Origin: Lachnospiraceae bacterium
GTDB taxonomy: Bacteria > Bacillota > Clostridia > Lachnospirales > Lachnospiraceae
Assembly (NCBI GenBank): GCA_015056765.1
Contig: SVFQ01000001.1
Location: forward strand, 186,001 to 250,000
DNA: 64,000 nucleotides
Reading direction: 5' to 3'
Shown here: one piece after another, positions 6,752-16,366 of the stretch
Layout of the letters: each line of letters begins with the position of its first letter
Numbering within the stretch: the stretch's first letter is position 1
Program-made: the position numbers and the translations under genes
Notes under the pieces: model-generated
Told to the model about the DNA's origin: nothing
Databases searched by the model: none
What the model saw: the letters and a program-made list of their open reading frames with translations, nothing else

Positions 6752-6965
6752 TGAAGAGGACTAGTACATTTGGCGGCTATTTCCAGAGAAAAAGTCATTT
6801 GGTGAGAGACTTTGATAGTACGAGATGGAACCTACCTTGGAGTTCTACGTAAAACGTAGCGTACACCGGCGTTAACGGTTTCGAGAGAATGCGTAAGCAT
6901 TAATTAGGGTGGTACCGCCGAGATTTCGGTCCCTGTAGTGGGATGAAGTCTCGGCGTTTTTTTTA
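6752..6965 (+). ncRNA. T-box leader of proS (proline-responsive)
   Basis: The conserved T-box AGGGTGGTACCGCC is at 6906-6919. It is followed by a terminator hairpin whose stem pairs CGCCGAGA with TCTCGGCG and which ends in eight T (6957-6964). Upstream, the stem I region carries the usual AGAGGACTAGTACA start and a GGTGAGAGAC element. The likely specifier is CCT at 6831-6833 within GGAACCTACC, a proline codon, in keeping with the gene it controls. Uncharged tRNA-Pro would pair with the specifier and the T-box bulge, favour the antiterminator and turn on proS. Confidence 0.92.
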
Positions 6966-7042
6966 TCCTGCAAAAGGCAGGCTTTATTCGAGATGAAATC
7001 CTGAAAAAATTGGGTTAGCGCTATGGCGCAGAAAGGAAAATC

Positions 7043-8473
7043 ATGGCTGATAAAAAGAAAGTAGAAGCAATCACCGCGATGGAAGACGACTTCGCGCAGT
7101 GGTACACAGACGTAGTCAAAAAAGCTGAGCTGGTTGACTACACAAGCGTAAAAGGATGTATGGTAATCCGTCCTGACGGATATGCGATTTGGGAGCTGAT
7201 TCAGCAGGAATTAGACCGTAGATTCAAAGAGACAGGTGTAAAAAACGTATACCTGCCAATGTTCATTCCGGAAAGCCTCCTTCAGAAAGAGAAGGATCAC
7301 GTAGAAGGATTCGCACCGGAAGTAGCATGGGTAACTTATGGTGGCTTACAGCCACTGCAGGAGAGACTTTGTGTACGTCCTACTTCAGAGACTTTATTCT
7401 GCGATTATTATAAAAACATCATCCAGTCTTATAGAGATTTACCACAGGTATGTAATCAGTGGTGCTCCGTAGTACGTTGGGAAAAGGAAACCAGACCTTT
7501 CCTTCGTAGCCGTGAGTTCCTGTGGCAGGAAGGTCACACTGCTCATGCAACTGCAGAAGAAGCAGAAGCTAGAACCGTACAGATGCTGAATCTGTATGCA
7601 GATTTCTTAGAGCAGGTATGTGCTATCCCTGTTGTAAAGGGTCAGAAGACAGAGAAAGAAAAATTCGCAGGTGCAGTTGCTACCTATACCGTAGAAGCAC
7701 TGATGCATGATGGTAAAGCACTGCAGTCCGGTACCAGCCATAACTTCGGTGATGGCTTTGCAAAAGCATTTGGCATCCAGTTCACAGGCAAGGATAATAA
7801 GCTTGAGTACGTACATCAGACATCTTGGGGTATGACCACCAGACTGATTGGTGCTATCATTATGGTACATGGTGATAATTCCGGTCTCGTACTTCCTCCA
7901 AGAGTAGCACCTACACAGGTGATGATCGTGCCGATTCGTCAGCAGCAGGAAGGCGTGCTGGAGAAAGCCGCTGAGATGAAAGATATGCTGAAGGGCTTCC
8001 GTGTGAAAGTAGATGACACAGATAAGAGCCCAGGCTGGAAATTCTCTGAGCAGGAAATGCGTGGTATTCCACTTCGTATCGAAGTAGGTCCAAAGGATAT
8101 CGAGAACGGCAAGTGCATGCTGGTTCGTCGTGATAATGGCGAAAAGATGGAAGTTTCCTTTGATGAATTAGAGACTAAGGTACGTGAAACACTGGATGCT
8201 ATGCAGAAAGACATGTTAGAGCGTGCTAGAGAGCGTAGAGATTCCCAGACTTATATAGCAAAGAATATGGATGAGTTCCGCAAGATTTTCAATGAGAAAT
8301 CCGGATTCGTCAAAGCTATGTGGTGTGGTGATCAGGCTTGTGAAGACAAGATCAAAGAGGAACTGTCTGTAACCAGTAGATGTATGCCATTTGAGCAGGA
8401 ACAGATCAGCGATGTATGCGTATGCTGCGGCAAACCTGCCAAGAAGATGGTTTACTGGGGCAGAGCTTACTAA
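7043..8473 (+). CDS. proS: Prolyl-tRNA synthetase, short eukaryote/archaeal-type
   Basis: This class II synthetase attaches proline to tRNA-Pro in the cytoplasm. At 476 residues it lacks the large editing insertion of the long bacterial type; the N-terminus ([19 protein letters not shown]) and the motif 2 region ([20 protein letters not shown], about residues 148-167) are those of the eukaryote/archaeal-type enzyme found in many Bacillota. The C-terminus carries a cysteine set ([10 protein letters not shown]... [10 protein letters not shown]) typical of the zinc-binding tail domain and ends in WGRAY. GAAAGGAAA precedes the ATG. It is preceded by a proline T-box, so expression should follow tRNA-Pro charging. 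Confidence 0.96.
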   Translation: MADKKKVEAITAMEDDFAQWYTDVVKKAELVDYTSVKGCMVIRPDGYAIWELIQQELDRRFKETGVKNVYLPMFIPESLLQKEKDHVEGFAPEVAWVTYGGLQPLQERLCVRPTSETLFCDYYKNIIQSYRDLPQVCNQWCSVVRWEKETRPFLRSREFLWQEGHTAHATAEEAEARTVQMLNLYADFLEQVCAIPVVKGQKTEKEKFAGAVATYTVEALMHDGKALQSGTSHNFGDGFAKAFGIQFTGKDNKLEYVHQTSWGMTTRLIGAIIMVHGDNSGLVLPPRVAPTQVMIVPIRQQQEGVLEKAAEMKDMLKGFRVKVDDTDKSPGWKFSEQEMRGIPLRIEVGPKDIENGKCMLVRRDNGEKMEVSFDELETKVRETLDAMQKDMLERARERRDSQTYIAKNMDEFRKIFNEKSGFVKAMWCGDQACEDKIKEELSVTSRCMPFEQEQISDVCVCCGKPAKKMVYWGRAY

Positions 8474-8510
8474 GATTTAGATAAGTACTGTTGCCTAGAA
8501 AAGGATATGA

Positions 8511-9869
8511 ATGATTCAGATAACATTACCAAGTGATGTAAAGTTCATAATAGAAAAACTGGAGGCAGCAGGCTTTGAGGCCTATGCAGTAGGTGGGTGT
8601 GTGAGAGATCAGATCATGGGCAGAGAGCCGAATGACTGGGACATCACCACTTCTGCTACGCCTTATGAAGTAAAGGATATCTTCTATAAAACCGTGGATA
8701 CCGGTCTGGTACATGGTACCGTGACGGTGATACTTCACGGAGAGGGCTATGAAGTGACTACCTATCGTATCGATGGGGAGTATGAGGATGGACGCCATCC
8801 CAAGCAGGTGAGCTTCACGGCCAGTTTAGAGGAAGATTTAAAACGTAGAGATTTTACCATCAATGCCATGGCTTACAATGAGAGCCATGGCTTGGTGGAT
8901 TTATTCGGTGGTCTGGAGGACCTAGAGAAAGGTGTCATCCGTTGCGTAGGAGAGCCCATGGAGCGCTTCTCTGAGGATGCGCTGCGTATGATGCGGGCGG
9001 TGAGATTTTCGGCACAGTTTGGATATGAAATCGAAGAAGCCACCAGAGAAGCTGTCAGGAAGCTGGCACCTACTTTGGAGAAGGTCAGCGTGGAGCGTAT
9101 CCAGGTGGAACTGACAAAGCTTTTGACATCAGGCCATCCGGATTATTTCCGAGAGTGCTATGAGTTGGGACTGACTAAGCTTTTTATGCCTGAGTTTGAT
9201 GCTTGCATGACCTGTGAGCAGCACAATCCCCATCATGCTTATACGGTAGGAGAGCATACTTTGATTGGTATGCAGCATGTGCCGGCTGATAAAGTACTGC
9301 GACTTACCATGCTGCTGCATGATATCGGTAAAGTGGAGACGAAGACCACAGACGAAGCAGGAATCGACCACTTTAGAGGGCATCCTGTGAAGAGTGCGGA
9401 GATGGCGAAAGTCATTTTGCGCAGACTCCGCTATGATAACCAGACCATTCATGACGTGGTGCGACTGGTGGAATTCCATGATTGGGACATCCATATCGAA
9501 GCGCGGAAAAAGAGCGTCCGTAAGGCTGTAGCTAAGATAGGACAGGAGTTTTTCCCGGCCATGTTTGAGATTAATTTAGCGGACACCCTAGCGCAAAGCG
9601 ATTATTTGCGGAAAGAAAAGCTTGAGAAATTAGATGCCTTAAAGGCACTTTATCAGGAAATTCTAAGAGACAAAGAATGCCTGACTTTAAAAGATTTGGC
9701 TGTCAATGGTCAAGACTTGATGGCAGTAGGTGTGCAGCCGGGTAAGCAGATAGGGCAGATTCTAAATGCGATGCTGCAGGATGTGTTGGAATATCCGGAG
9801 CATAATGACAAAGAGCATCTTTTACAAAGGGTAAAAGAGTTTTCAGAAGATAAGAATTCTGAAGTATAA
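8511..9869 (+). CDS. cca: CCA tRNA nucleotidyltransferase with HD domain
   Basis: The 452-residue enzyme adds or repairs the 3' CCA end of tRNAs. The N-terminal nucleotidyltransferase head has the YAVGGCVRD motif (about residues 25-33) and the metal-binding NDWDITTSA (about 40-48), followed by RRDFTINAMAYN and the RNA-binding part (EDALRMMRAVRFSAQFGYEI). A C-terminal HD phosphohydrolase domain shows the HHAYTVGEHT and LLHDIGK motifs (about 245-275). The two tRNA genes in this window do not encode CCA, so the enzyme is needed for their maturation. It lies 37 bases after proS. AAAAGGA precedes the ATG. Confidence 0.95.
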   Translation: MIQITLPSDVKFIIEKLEAAGFEAYAVGGCVRDQIMGREPNDWDITTSATPYEVKDIFYKTVDTGLVHGTVTVILHGEGYEVTTYRIDGEYEDGRHPKQVSFTASLEEDLKRRDFTINAMAYNESHGLVDLFGGLEDLEKGVIRCVGEPMERFSEDALRMMRAVRFSAQFGYEIEEATREAVRKLAPTLEKVSVERIQVELTKLLTSGHPDYFRECYELGLTKLFMPEFDACMTCEQHNPHHAYTVGEHTLIGMQHVPADKVLRLTMLLHDIGKVETKTTDEAGIDHFRGHPVKSAEMAKVILRRLRYDNQTIHDVVRLVEFHDWDIHIEARKKSVRKAVAKIGQEFFPAMFEINLADTLAQSDYLRKEKLEKLDALKALYQEILRDKECLTLKDLAVNGQDLMAVGVQPGKQIGQILNAMLQDVLEYPEHNDKEHLLQRVKEFSEDKNSEV

Positions 9870-9879
9870 GGAATCATAC

Positions 9880-11268
9880 ATGAGAAAATGGGGGATTCGT
9901 AAAAACTGCATAGCGGCGCTTTTCCTATTGGCAGGTGTACTGACAGGGTGCGGCTTAGGAAGTAAGCAAGAAGGCTCTGATGCTGTTTTTGAAGGCGTGG
10001 TGGTCGATCAGCCGGGACAGTTTGATAGTGCGGATACGGCTATCGTAGTAGGCGTAGATGAGACTGCGGGCACGTTTACCTTTGAAGAGCCACAGGTAAA
10101 GAAGCGCTTCACCTTGGAATACAACGGTGCTACCTGTTTCTATGATAAGTTTGGTAACGGGGTAACCGCAGGCCAAATCAAAGAAGGAGATATCGTTGAT
10201 ATCACCTTTTATAAGCCGAAGAAGCGACTTAATACATTGCAGAAGTCTCCGGGAGCCTGGACTTTAAATGGAAAGACAGGTTCAGAAATTCAGGAAGTGC
10301 AACAAATCGTCTCTATAGGTACAGAAAAGTATGCACTTGCTCCCGATTATGTAGTCTTTTCCAATAAAGAAGAACTGGAACTCATGGACTTAAATGCCAT
10401 GGATACTTTGGCGTTCCAGGGAATCGGTCAAAAGGTGTATAGTATCGTAGTGGAAAAGGGCCATGGGTACTTACGTCTTCAGAATGACGAGTACTTCTAT
10501 GGCGGCTGGATTGAAGTGGGTGAAAAAGTCATTCAGCAAATCAGTGAAAATATGCTGCTGGTAGTGCCGGAAGGTACTTCCAACGTGCTTCTTAGTAATC
10601 ACGGTGTGCGTGGCGAAAAGTCCATTCAAGTAAAGCGCAATGAAGAAGTAGTGCTGGATATCGGGGACCTGAAGGCGGATGAGCCGGAGTATGGTACAGT
10701 CATTTTTACCATTACACCGAATGAGGCAAGCCTTTATATCGATGGCAAGAAGACAGATTTCAGCGCGCCTGTGCGCATGGAATACGGTATCCACCAGATG
10801 ATTGTCCGAAGCGATGGCTATGATACAGTAACCCAATACCTTCGTGTGGGCAAGCCAAGTGCCGGTATCCATATCGACCTGACGGAAAGCGGCAAGGAAG
10901 TGGATGCTGATACAGACACTACCGTATCCGGTAATAATGCAACTCCCGGTTCGGAAGTCTATCATCCGGACAAGACGGGCAAGCTTACCGGTAGCGATAC
11001 GACTACAGGCACGACAAGTAATACCGGAAACGCAGACACTACTTCCACAGAGGGTTATTATGTAAGTCTGACAGGGCCTAGTGGCGTGGAAGTGTATGTA
11101 GATGGCAACTACATCGGAATGGCACCTATCAACTTTAAGAAGGAAGCAGGGCAACACACAGTAACCCTTCGAAAAAGTGGATATACTGCCAAAAGCTATA
11201 CGATTCAGGTGGATAACGAGCAGAAAAATATCTCCTATGCCTTCCCGGATCTCATCGCAGAGCAGTAA
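9880..11268 (+). CDS. PEGA-domain lipoprotein
   Basis: A 462-residue exported lipoprotein: a positively charged start, a hydrophobic stretch and the lipobox LTGC with the acylated cysteine at residue 24. Two PEGA repeats are visible in the C-terminal half: [20 protein letters not shown] (about residue 285) and [20 protein letters not shown] (about residue 405), separated by a threonine/glycine/asparagine-rich linker. PEGA domains are surface beta-domains often tied to the cell wall. The gene begins 10 bases after cca and is probably in the same operon. The binding partner is unknown. Confidence 0.85.
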   Translation: MRKWGIRKNCIAALFLLAGVLTGCGLGSKQEGSDAVFEGVVVDQPGQFDSADTAIVVGVDETAGTFTFEEPQVKKRFTLEYNGATCFYDKFGNGVTAGQIKEGDIVDITFYKPKKRLNTLQKSPGAWTLNGKTGSEIQEVQQIVSIGTEKYALAPDYVVFSNKEELELMDLNAMDTLAFQGIGQKVYSIVVEKGHGYLRLQNDEYFYGGWIEVGEKVIQQISENMLLVVPEGTSNVLLSNHGVRGEKSIQVKRNEEVVLDIGDLKADEPEYGTVIFTITPNEASLYIDGKKTDFSAPVRMEYGIHQMIVRSDGYDTVTQYLRVGKPSAGIHIDLTESGKEVDADTDTTVSGNNATPGSEVYHPDKTGKLTGSDTTTGTTSNTGNADTTSTEGYYVSLTGPSGVEVYVDGNYIGMAPINFKKEAGQHTVTLRKSGYTAKSYTIQVDNEQKNISYAFPDLIAEQ

Positions 11269-11325
11269 GGAAGCGGGGTTTCGCACAAAAAATGCCTGAA
11301 ATCCGCATAAATAGCGGTTTTTCCC

Positions 11326-11354
11326 TTGACAAAGGCCTGCAAATCCTCTATAAA
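11326..11354 (+). promoter_or_regulatory. Strong sigma-A promoter of hup
   Basis: Consensus TTGACA (11326-11331), 17-base spacer, TATAAA (11349-11354), about 37 bases before the hup start codon. Confidence 0.85.
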
Positions 11355-11390
11355 TGGATATATCAGTTACTTTTTAGGAGGGTTTTTAAC

Positions 11391-11666
11391 ATGAATAAAA
11401 CTGAATTAGTTGCAGCAATTGCTAAAAATGCAGAGCTGACAAAAAAAGACGCAGAAGCAGCTTTAACTGCATTTACAGAGACAGTTGCAGCTGAACTGAA
11501 AAAAGGAGAAAAAGTGCAGTTAGTTGGCTTTGGTACTTTCGAAGTATCCAAGAGAGCAGCTCGTGAAGGAAGAAATCCTCAGACAGGCGCAACTATGAAG
11601 ATTGCAGCATGCAAGGCTCCAAAATTCAAAGCTGGTAAAGCTTTAAAGGATGCTGTTAACAAATAA
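11391..11666 (+). CDS. hup: HU-family DNA-binding protein
   Basis: A 91-residue nucleoid protein that bends and compacts DNA as a dimer. The start [11 protein letters not shown] is chosen because TAGGAGGG lies just upstream; the longer open frame to 11292 contains the promoter and is not coding. Family landmarks are [26 protein letters not shown] and the DNA-binding arm [11 protein letters not shown] followed by [12 protein letters not shown]. It has its own consensus promoter and terminator. Lysine-rich with strongly biased codons, as expected of an abundant protein. Confidence 0.97.
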   Translation: MNKTELVAAIAKNAELTKKDAEAALTAFTETVAAELKKGEKVQLVGFGTFEVSKRAAREGRNPQTGATMKIAACKAPKFKAGKALKDAVNK

Positions 11667-11681
11667 TAGTGACCAATTAGA

Positions 11682-11711
11682 AAGACCTGGGATATTTCCC
11701 GGGTCTTTTTT
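11682..11711 (+). terminator. Terminator of hup
   Basis: An 11-bp stem AAGACCTGGGA/TCCCGGGTCTT with a TATT loop and a T-run, 15 bases after the stop. Confidence 0.9.
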
Positions 11712-11744
11712 CTAAGAATAAGATTAGAAAAGAAGGGGTATAAT

Positions 11745-11987
11745 ATGAGACTGGATAAGTATTTAAAGGTATCTAGATTGATTAAGCGAAGAACCGTAGC
11801 CAATGAGGCTTGTGATAATGGCCGTGTCATGGTCAATGGTCGCGTGGCAAAAGCTTCCGTGGATGTGAAGGTGGGTGACGAAATCGTCATTCAGTTTGGT
11901 AATAAAGAAACTAAGGTTAGAGTCACAGATGTGGCTGAGACGGTGCGCAAAGAAAACGCCAAAGAAATGTATGAATTTATTTCCTAA
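11745..11987 (+). CDS. rqcP: S4-domain protein RqcP (YabO)
   Basis: An 80-residue single S4 RNA-binding domain: MRLDKYLKVSRLIKRR, ANEACDNGRVMVNGRVAK and VKVGDEIVIQF. This is the RqcP/YabO/Hsp15 family. In Bacillus, RqcP binds stalled 50S-peptidyl-tRNA complexes and helps RqcH add alanine tails. AAGAAGGGG lies before the ATG. It is followed by divIC, the same order as yabO-divIC in Bacillus, which supports the name. Confidence 0.9.
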   Translation: MRLDKYLKVSRLIKRRTVANEACDNGRVMVNGRVAKASVDVKVGDEIVIQFGNKETKVRVTDVAETVRKENAKEMYEFIS

Positions 11988-12033
11988 AGGAGTAAAATAA
12001 AGGTAGTAGTAATCCCTATAGTAAGGAGCATGT

Positions 12034-12351
12034 ATGGCAAGAAGACGTCGCCGTGCGGCATATCAAAAGAAAAAACAGAATAAAGTCGGTATGCTTCTGG
12101 TGACAGCTGTAATCCTTATGTTAATGGCTATGGTAACGGTGAAAGGTTCTCAGTTACGCAAGCAGCTAGATGACTACCAGACAAAGGTAGATGAGTGGGA
12201 AGGCAAAATAGCAGAAGAGACCCAGAGAGCAGAGGATATCGAAGAGTATTCTAAGTATACCCAGACGAAAAAGTACATAGAAGATATGGCCAGAGAGAAA
12301 CTGGGACTGGTATATAAGAATCAGATTGTATTTGAAACAGAAGGGAAATAA
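12034..12351 (+). CDS. divIC: Cell-division septum protein DivIC/FtsB family
   Basis: A 105-residue bitopic membrane protein: a very basic N-terminus (MARRRRRAAYQKKKQNK), one membrane segment at about residues 19-36 (GMLLVTAVILMLMAMVTV), a coiled coil, then the family-typical EDMAREKLGLVYKNQIVF ending. DivIC works with FtsL and DivIB at the division site. The arginine-rich cytoplasmic start is longer than in some relatives. AGTAAGGAG precedes the ATG. Position between rqcP and tilS matches other Bacillota. Confidence 0.9.
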   Translation: MARRRRRAAYQKKKQNKVGMLLVTAVILMLMAMVTVKGSQLRKQLDDYQTKVDEWEGKIAEETQRAEDIEEYSKYTQTKKYIEDMAREKLGLVYKNQIVFETEGK

Positions 12352-12359
12352 GCAAGATT

Positions 12360-13793
12360 TTGCACCCATTTGAAAAGAAAATAAAAACCTATATTCAAGA
12401 AAACAGGCTACTAAGCACGGGCGACACGGTCTATTTGGGACTATCAGGCGGTGCGGATTCGGTATGTCTGTTTTTTATTTTATTGGCCCTTCAAAAGGAG
12501 TACGACTTAAAACTGTTCTGCATCCATGTCAATCACGGCATCAGGGAAACCGCAGCCAGGGATGAAGCCTTTGTAAAAGCATTGACCGAAAAGCACGGAG
12601 TAGACCTGCAGATTTTCAGGGAAGACATTCCGGGACTTGCAAAAGAGGAAGGCATTTCTTTGGAAGAAGCTGGCAGACAACGCCGCTATGAAATCTTTCA
12701 ATCCCAGGTAAAAGCCGAAGAGCAAGAAGCATCGGATTTAAGCAACCAAAATGGCGTGAAAGTGGCGCTTGCCCATCACCTGGATGACCAGGCTGAGACA
12801 GTGCTGTATCGCCTGATGCGGGGTACCGGGATCAAGGGCCTTGGAGGCATGGCACCACAAAGGGACTTTTATATCCGTCCTTTATTACAAGCAGAGAAGA
12901 GTGAGATTCTCGCGTACTTGAAGGACATAGGTCAAATCTACGTGGAAGATGAAACTAATATAGATACCGCTTATGACAGAAACTACATCCGTCATGAACT
13001 TTTGCCACAGATGAGTGAGGCCTTTCATGATAAGGTGAATCAGCATTTGGCTAGGACCGCAGAGATGGCCAGAGAAGCGGAAGAGGTGTTAGAAGAGCTT
13101 ACAGCGCAGCGATTTGAGGCTTGTAAGGTCTTGGCGCAAGATGGGGTGCTGGTGCTGTCCTTAGAGCGTCTGCATGAGGAAAAAACTTATATCTATCATA
13201 GAATCCTGATGGAAGCTATGCGCACAGTGGCCGGCAGGGAAAAAGATATCGGCTACGTGCATATGGAGGAAGTTGAGAAGCTCCTAAGAAGCAGCGGACA
13301 TGGGAAAGCCAGTCTGCACTACGGCGTGATTGCTGAAAAGCAGGCAGCATTTCTATTTTTCTATCAAAAAGGGCAGTCGGTGGATGGCCTTTTAAAAGAG
13401 CTTTATTGTAAGGAAAAGGAATTACCAACCTATTTATTTGACCGGTCAGAGCCTGCTTATGAAAAAAAGATGATCGAACTGTCAGAAGCGGATGCTTATA
13501 CCCGCTATATCAGTGCGGACAGGTATACACAAAATTTTGATTATGATAAAATAAAGTCGATGCTTTGTTGGCGACATAGACAGGCTGGAGACTATCTGGT
13601 GGCAGATCAGCAGGGACATTCCCGCAGCTTAAAAGAGTATCTCATTGATCAAAAGATACCGGAAAGCCTGCGAGATGATTTGTGGCTACTAGCAGCAGGG
13701 CAGGAGATTGTGTGGATTCCGGGCTTTCGCATCAGCGAGTCCGTGAAAATAACAAAGGAGACCAAACAGGTACTCCAAATAAAGGTTCTATAA
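12360..13793 (+). CDS. tilS: tRNA(Ile)-lysidine synthetase
   Basis: TilS converts C34 of the CAU-anticodon tRNA-Ile to lysidine so that it reads AUA. The 477-residue protein has the PP-loop ATP-binding motif LSGGADS at residues 28-34, then HVNHGIR and ALAHHLDDQAETVLYRL, followed by the middle domain and the C-terminal lobe (MLCWRHRQAGDYL). It starts at TTG 12360, eight bases after divIC; no ATG is available nearby. It is translated in an operon with hpt and ftsH, the usual Bacillota arrangement. Confidence 0.95.
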   Translation: MHPFEKKIKTYIQENRLLSTGDTVYLGLSGGADSVCLFFILLALQKEYDLKLFCIHVNHGIRETAARDEAFVKALTEKHGVDLQIFREDIPGLAKEEGISLEEAGRQRRYEIFQSQVKAEEQEASDLSNQNGVKVALAHHLDDQAETVLYRLMRGTGIKGLGGMAPQRDFYIRPLLQAEKSEILAYLKDIGQIYVEDETNIDTAYDRNYIRHELLPQMSEAFHDKVNQHLARTAEMAREAEEVLEELTAQRFEACKVLAQDGVLVLSLERLHEEKTYIYHRILMEAMRTVAGREKDIGYVHMEEVEKLLRSSGHGKASLHYGVIAEKQAAFLFFYQKGQSVDGLLKELYCKEKELPTYLFDRSEPAYEKKMIELSEADAYTRYISADRYTQNFDYDKIKSMLCWRHRQAGDYLVADQQGHSRSLKEYLIDQKIPESLRDDLWLLAAGQEIVWIPGFRISESVKITKETKQVLQIKVL

Positions 13794-13806
13794 GGAAGGA
13801 TTAGTT

Positions 13807-14331
13807 ATGGCAGAACGTATTCGTGTAATGGTTCCAGAAGAAGACATCAATGAGAAAGTAAAAGAACTGGGCGCTCGTATTTCTAAGGATTATGAAGGCA
13901 AAGAACTTCACATGATTTGTGTATTAAAGGGCGGCGTATTCTTTATGTGTGAATTAGCAAAAAGAATCACTATTCCTGTAACTATGGACTTCATGTCTGT
14001 ATCCAGCTATGGTAGCGAAACCAAATCCAGCGGTGTAGTAAAAATCGTAAAAGATTTGGATGAGCCTTTGGTAGGAAAAGAAGTATTAGTAGTTGAAGAT
14101 ATCGTGGATTCCGGCAGAACTCTGAGCTATCTTTTAGAAATGCTGAAAGACAGAGGACCAAAGAGCGTTCGCCTTTGCACCCTTTTAGATAAACCGGATC
14201 GTCGAGTAAAAGATGTACATGTAGATTACACCGGATTTGAAATTCCGGATGAATTCGTAGTAGGCTTCGGCTTGGACTATGATCAGAGATACAGAAACTT
14301 GCCATATATCGGTGTGGTAGAGCAGGACTAG
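13807..14331 (+). CDS. hpt: Hypoxanthine phosphoribosyltransferase
   Basis: A 174-residue purine salvage enzyme that makes IMP/GMP from hypoxanthine/guanine and PRPP. The PRPP-binding loop VLVVEDIVDSGRTL is at about residues 95-108; the catalytic region LKGGVFFMCELA (about 40-51) and MDFMSVSSYG precede it, and VVGFGLDYDQRYRNLPYIG is the usual C-terminal hallmark. AAGGAAGGA precedes the ATG. It lies 13 bases after tilS and 14 before ftsH, as in Bacillus. Confidence 0.96.
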   Translation: MAERIRVMVPEEDINEKVKELGARISKDYEGKELHMICVLKGGVFFMCELAKRITIPVTMDFMSVSSYGSETKSSGVVKIVKDLDEPLVGKEVLVVEDIVDSGRTLSYLLEMLKDRGPKSVRLCTLLDKPDRRVKDVHVDYTGFEIPDEFVVGFGLDYDQRYRNLPYIGVVEQD

Positions 14332-14345
14332 TAAAGGGATAAGTT

Positions 14346-16166
14346 TTGAAAAAACAAAAAGGTTTTAATTATGGAGCGTACTTTGGATTAATTGGACTTT
14401 TGCTGGTGGCGTGTATTTATTTCAGTTTAAATCCATTACCAACTTACAATCCTTTTTCACAAAAGCAGTACTACGAAGCACTAGAGAATAACAATATCGT
14501 ATCTGCACATATCGAGCCGAATAAGATTGCACCTACAGGTAAGGTGACTATGATTCTGGCGCCGGATAATAGACAGGTTGTGCTGTATGTAACAGACGTA
14601 AGAGTTACAGAAGAGCAGCTTGTCAGCCACGGTGTATATCCGGAAGTAATGGAAGTAGAGTCGGAAAACTGGTTTTTGACCTCGATTCTACCTACGCTTG
14701 TGATTGCAATCGTCATCGTATTTCTCTTTGTCATGAGTCAAAACAGGGCAGCAGCAAGTGGCGGTGCCGGAAGACTGGCGGACTTTGGAAAGAGCAGAGC
14801 GAAGCTAGATAAAGGCGAGAAGAAAATCACCTTCAAGGATGTAGCCGGCCTACATGAGGAAAAGGAAGACTTAGAAGAAATCGTTGAGTTCCTTAAGAAT
14901 CCTCAGAAGTTTACAGATGTAGGAGCCAGAATTCCTAAGGGTGTGCTTTTAGAGGGCGCGCCAGGTACAGGTAAGACACTTTTGGCAAAGGCTATCGCCG
15001 GGGAAGCAAATGTGCCATTCTTCTCTATTTCCGGTTCTGATTTCGTAGAGATGTATGTAGGTGTAGGTGCTTCCAGAGTAAGAGACCTCTTTGCAGAAGC
15101 CACCAAGCAGGCACCTTGTATCGTATTTATCGATGAAATCGATGCAGTAGCACGTAAGAGAGGCACCGGACTAGGCGGTGGTCATGATGAAAGAGAGCAG
15201 ACATTGAACCAGCTTCTGGTTGAGATGGATGGTTTTGGCGAGAATGCCGGTATCATTGTCATGGCAGCTACCAACAGAATGGACATCTTAGATCCCGCTA
15301 TTTTACGTCCGGGACGCTTTGACAGGCGTATTGCGGTGGACAGACCTGACGTGGGTGGCAGAGAGGATATCCTTCGCGTACATGCGAAGAACAAGCCATT
15401 AGCTGAGGATGTGAAGTTAGATGAGATTGCGCAGACTACTGCAGGATTTACCGGAGCAGACTTAGAGAACCTTTTAAACGAGTCTGCCATTATAGCAGCG
15501 AAGAGCGAGCGCAAGTTCATTCAAGATAGTGATATCAAGAAAGCCTTGATTAAGGTGGGCATCGGCGCAGAGAAGAAGAGCCGTATTATCTCCGATAAGG
15601 AGAAAAAAATCACAGCTTATCATGAAGCAGGTCATGCGATCTTATATCACGTCCTGGAAGATGTGGGACCGGTCTATACCGTGTCTATTATCCCTACGGG
15701 AAGAGGCGCAGCGGGTTACACAATGCCGCTTCCTGAACGAGATGACATGTTCATGACAAAAGGACGTATGCTGCATGAAATCATGGTAGCGCTAGGTGGA
15801 CGTATTGCAGAAGAGATTATCTTTGATGATATTACAACCGGGGCATCTTCTGATATTAAGAAAGCCACCAATGTAGCCAAACAAATGGTGACACGCTATG
15901 GTATGTCTAAGAACATCGGCGTGGTATCCTATGATGATGAGGATGAAGTATTCATCGGTAACGAGTTAGGACATGTAAAGAGCCATAGCGAGAGAGTATC
16001 CGGTGAGATAGACCAAGAAGTAAAAGAAATCATTGATGATTGCTATGAGAAAGCAAAGGCGATTATCAAGAAGCATGAAGATGTTTTGCATCGTTGTGCA
16101 GAGTTGCTACTAGAGAAGGAAAGGATTGGACAAACAGAGTTTGAAGCACTGTTTGTGCAAAACTAA
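14346..16166 (+). CDS. ftsH: ATP-dependent zinc metalloprotease FtsH
   Basis: A 606-residue membrane-bound AAA+ protease that degrades misfolded and regulatory membrane proteins. Two N-terminal membrane segments (about residues 8-26 and 110-130) flank a short external domain. The AAA module has Walker A GAPGTGKT at about 204-211, Walker B IVFIDEID and the second region of homology [20 protein letters not shown]. The zinc site HEAGH is at about 425. Start is TTG at 14346, 14 bases after hpt, preceded by AAAGGGATAAG. Last gene of the tilS-hpt-ftsH operon. Confidence 0.97.
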   Translation: MKKQKGFNYGAYFGLIGLLLVACIYFSLNPLPTYNPFSQKQYYEALENNNIVSAHIEPNKIAPTGKVTMILAPDNRQVVLYVTDVRVTEEQLVSHGVYPEVMEVESENWFLTSILPTLVIAIVIVFLFVMSQNRAAASGGAGRLADFGKSRAKLDKGEKKITFKDVAGLHEEKEDLEEIVEFLKNPQKFTDVGARIPKGVLLEGAPGTGKTLLAKAIAGEANVPFFSISGSDFVEMYVGVGASRVRDLFAEATKQAPCIVFIDEIDAVARKRGTGLGGGHDEREQTLNQLLVEMDGFGENAGIIVMAATNRMDILDPAILRPGRFDRRIAVDRPDVGGREDILRVHAKNKPLAEDVKLDEIAQTTAGFTGADLENLLNESAIIAAKSERKFIQDSDIKKALIKVGIGAEKKSRIISDKEKKITAYHEAGHAILYHVLEDVGPVYTVSIIPTGRGAAGYTMPLPERDDMFMTKGRMLHEIMVALGGRIAEEIIFDDITTGASSDIKKATNVAKQMVTRYGMSKNIGVVSYDDEDEVFIGNELGHVKSHSERVSGEIDQEVKEIIDDCYEKAKAIIKKHEDVLHRCAELLLEKERIGQTEFEALFVQN

Positions 16167-16210
16167 CAAAAATCAGGTGAGCAAATTGTAAAATTTGTGA
16201 ATTCTCATTC

Positions 16211-16239
16211 TTGTGGTGAAGTGGGGGAGATGCTATTAT
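16211..16239 (+). promoter_or_regulatory. Candidate promoter after ftsH
   Basis: TTGTGG (16211-16216), 17-base spacer, TATTAT (16234-16239). A transcript from here would run only about 95 bases to the terminator at 16309-16341, before any gene start; it may be a small RNA or an attenuated leader of the GH13 gene. Confidence 0.35.
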
Positions 16240-16308
16240 ACTACTTGTAACCCCCCAATACATTATATAGTTTTTTGCTATACCCCATAAGAAAGAAATA
16301 CCTTCTCT

Positions 16309-16341
16309 AAAAACGACAGTTTCCCCAAAACTGTCGTTTTT
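16309..16341 (+). terminator. Terminator between ftsH and the GH13 gene
   Basis: A very stable hairpin: AAACGACAGTTT pairs with AAACTGTCGTTT around a CCCCA loop, ending in a T-run. The adenines on the left would also let it work on the other strand. Confidence 0.9.
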
Positions 16342-16366
16342 ACTTTATATACAAAAGTAATGGAGC

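Noticed and set aside
10471-11286. A 271-codon open frame on the minus strand
   Set aside because: It lies wholly opposite the PEGA lipoprotein gene, has no ribosome site and an unnatural Cys/His/Ile-rich composition; it mirrors the codon bias of the real gene.
11292-11390. A longer HU protein starting at 11292
   Set aside because: The extra frame covers a consensus promoter, and the normal HU start MNKTEL has its own ribosome site at 11391.
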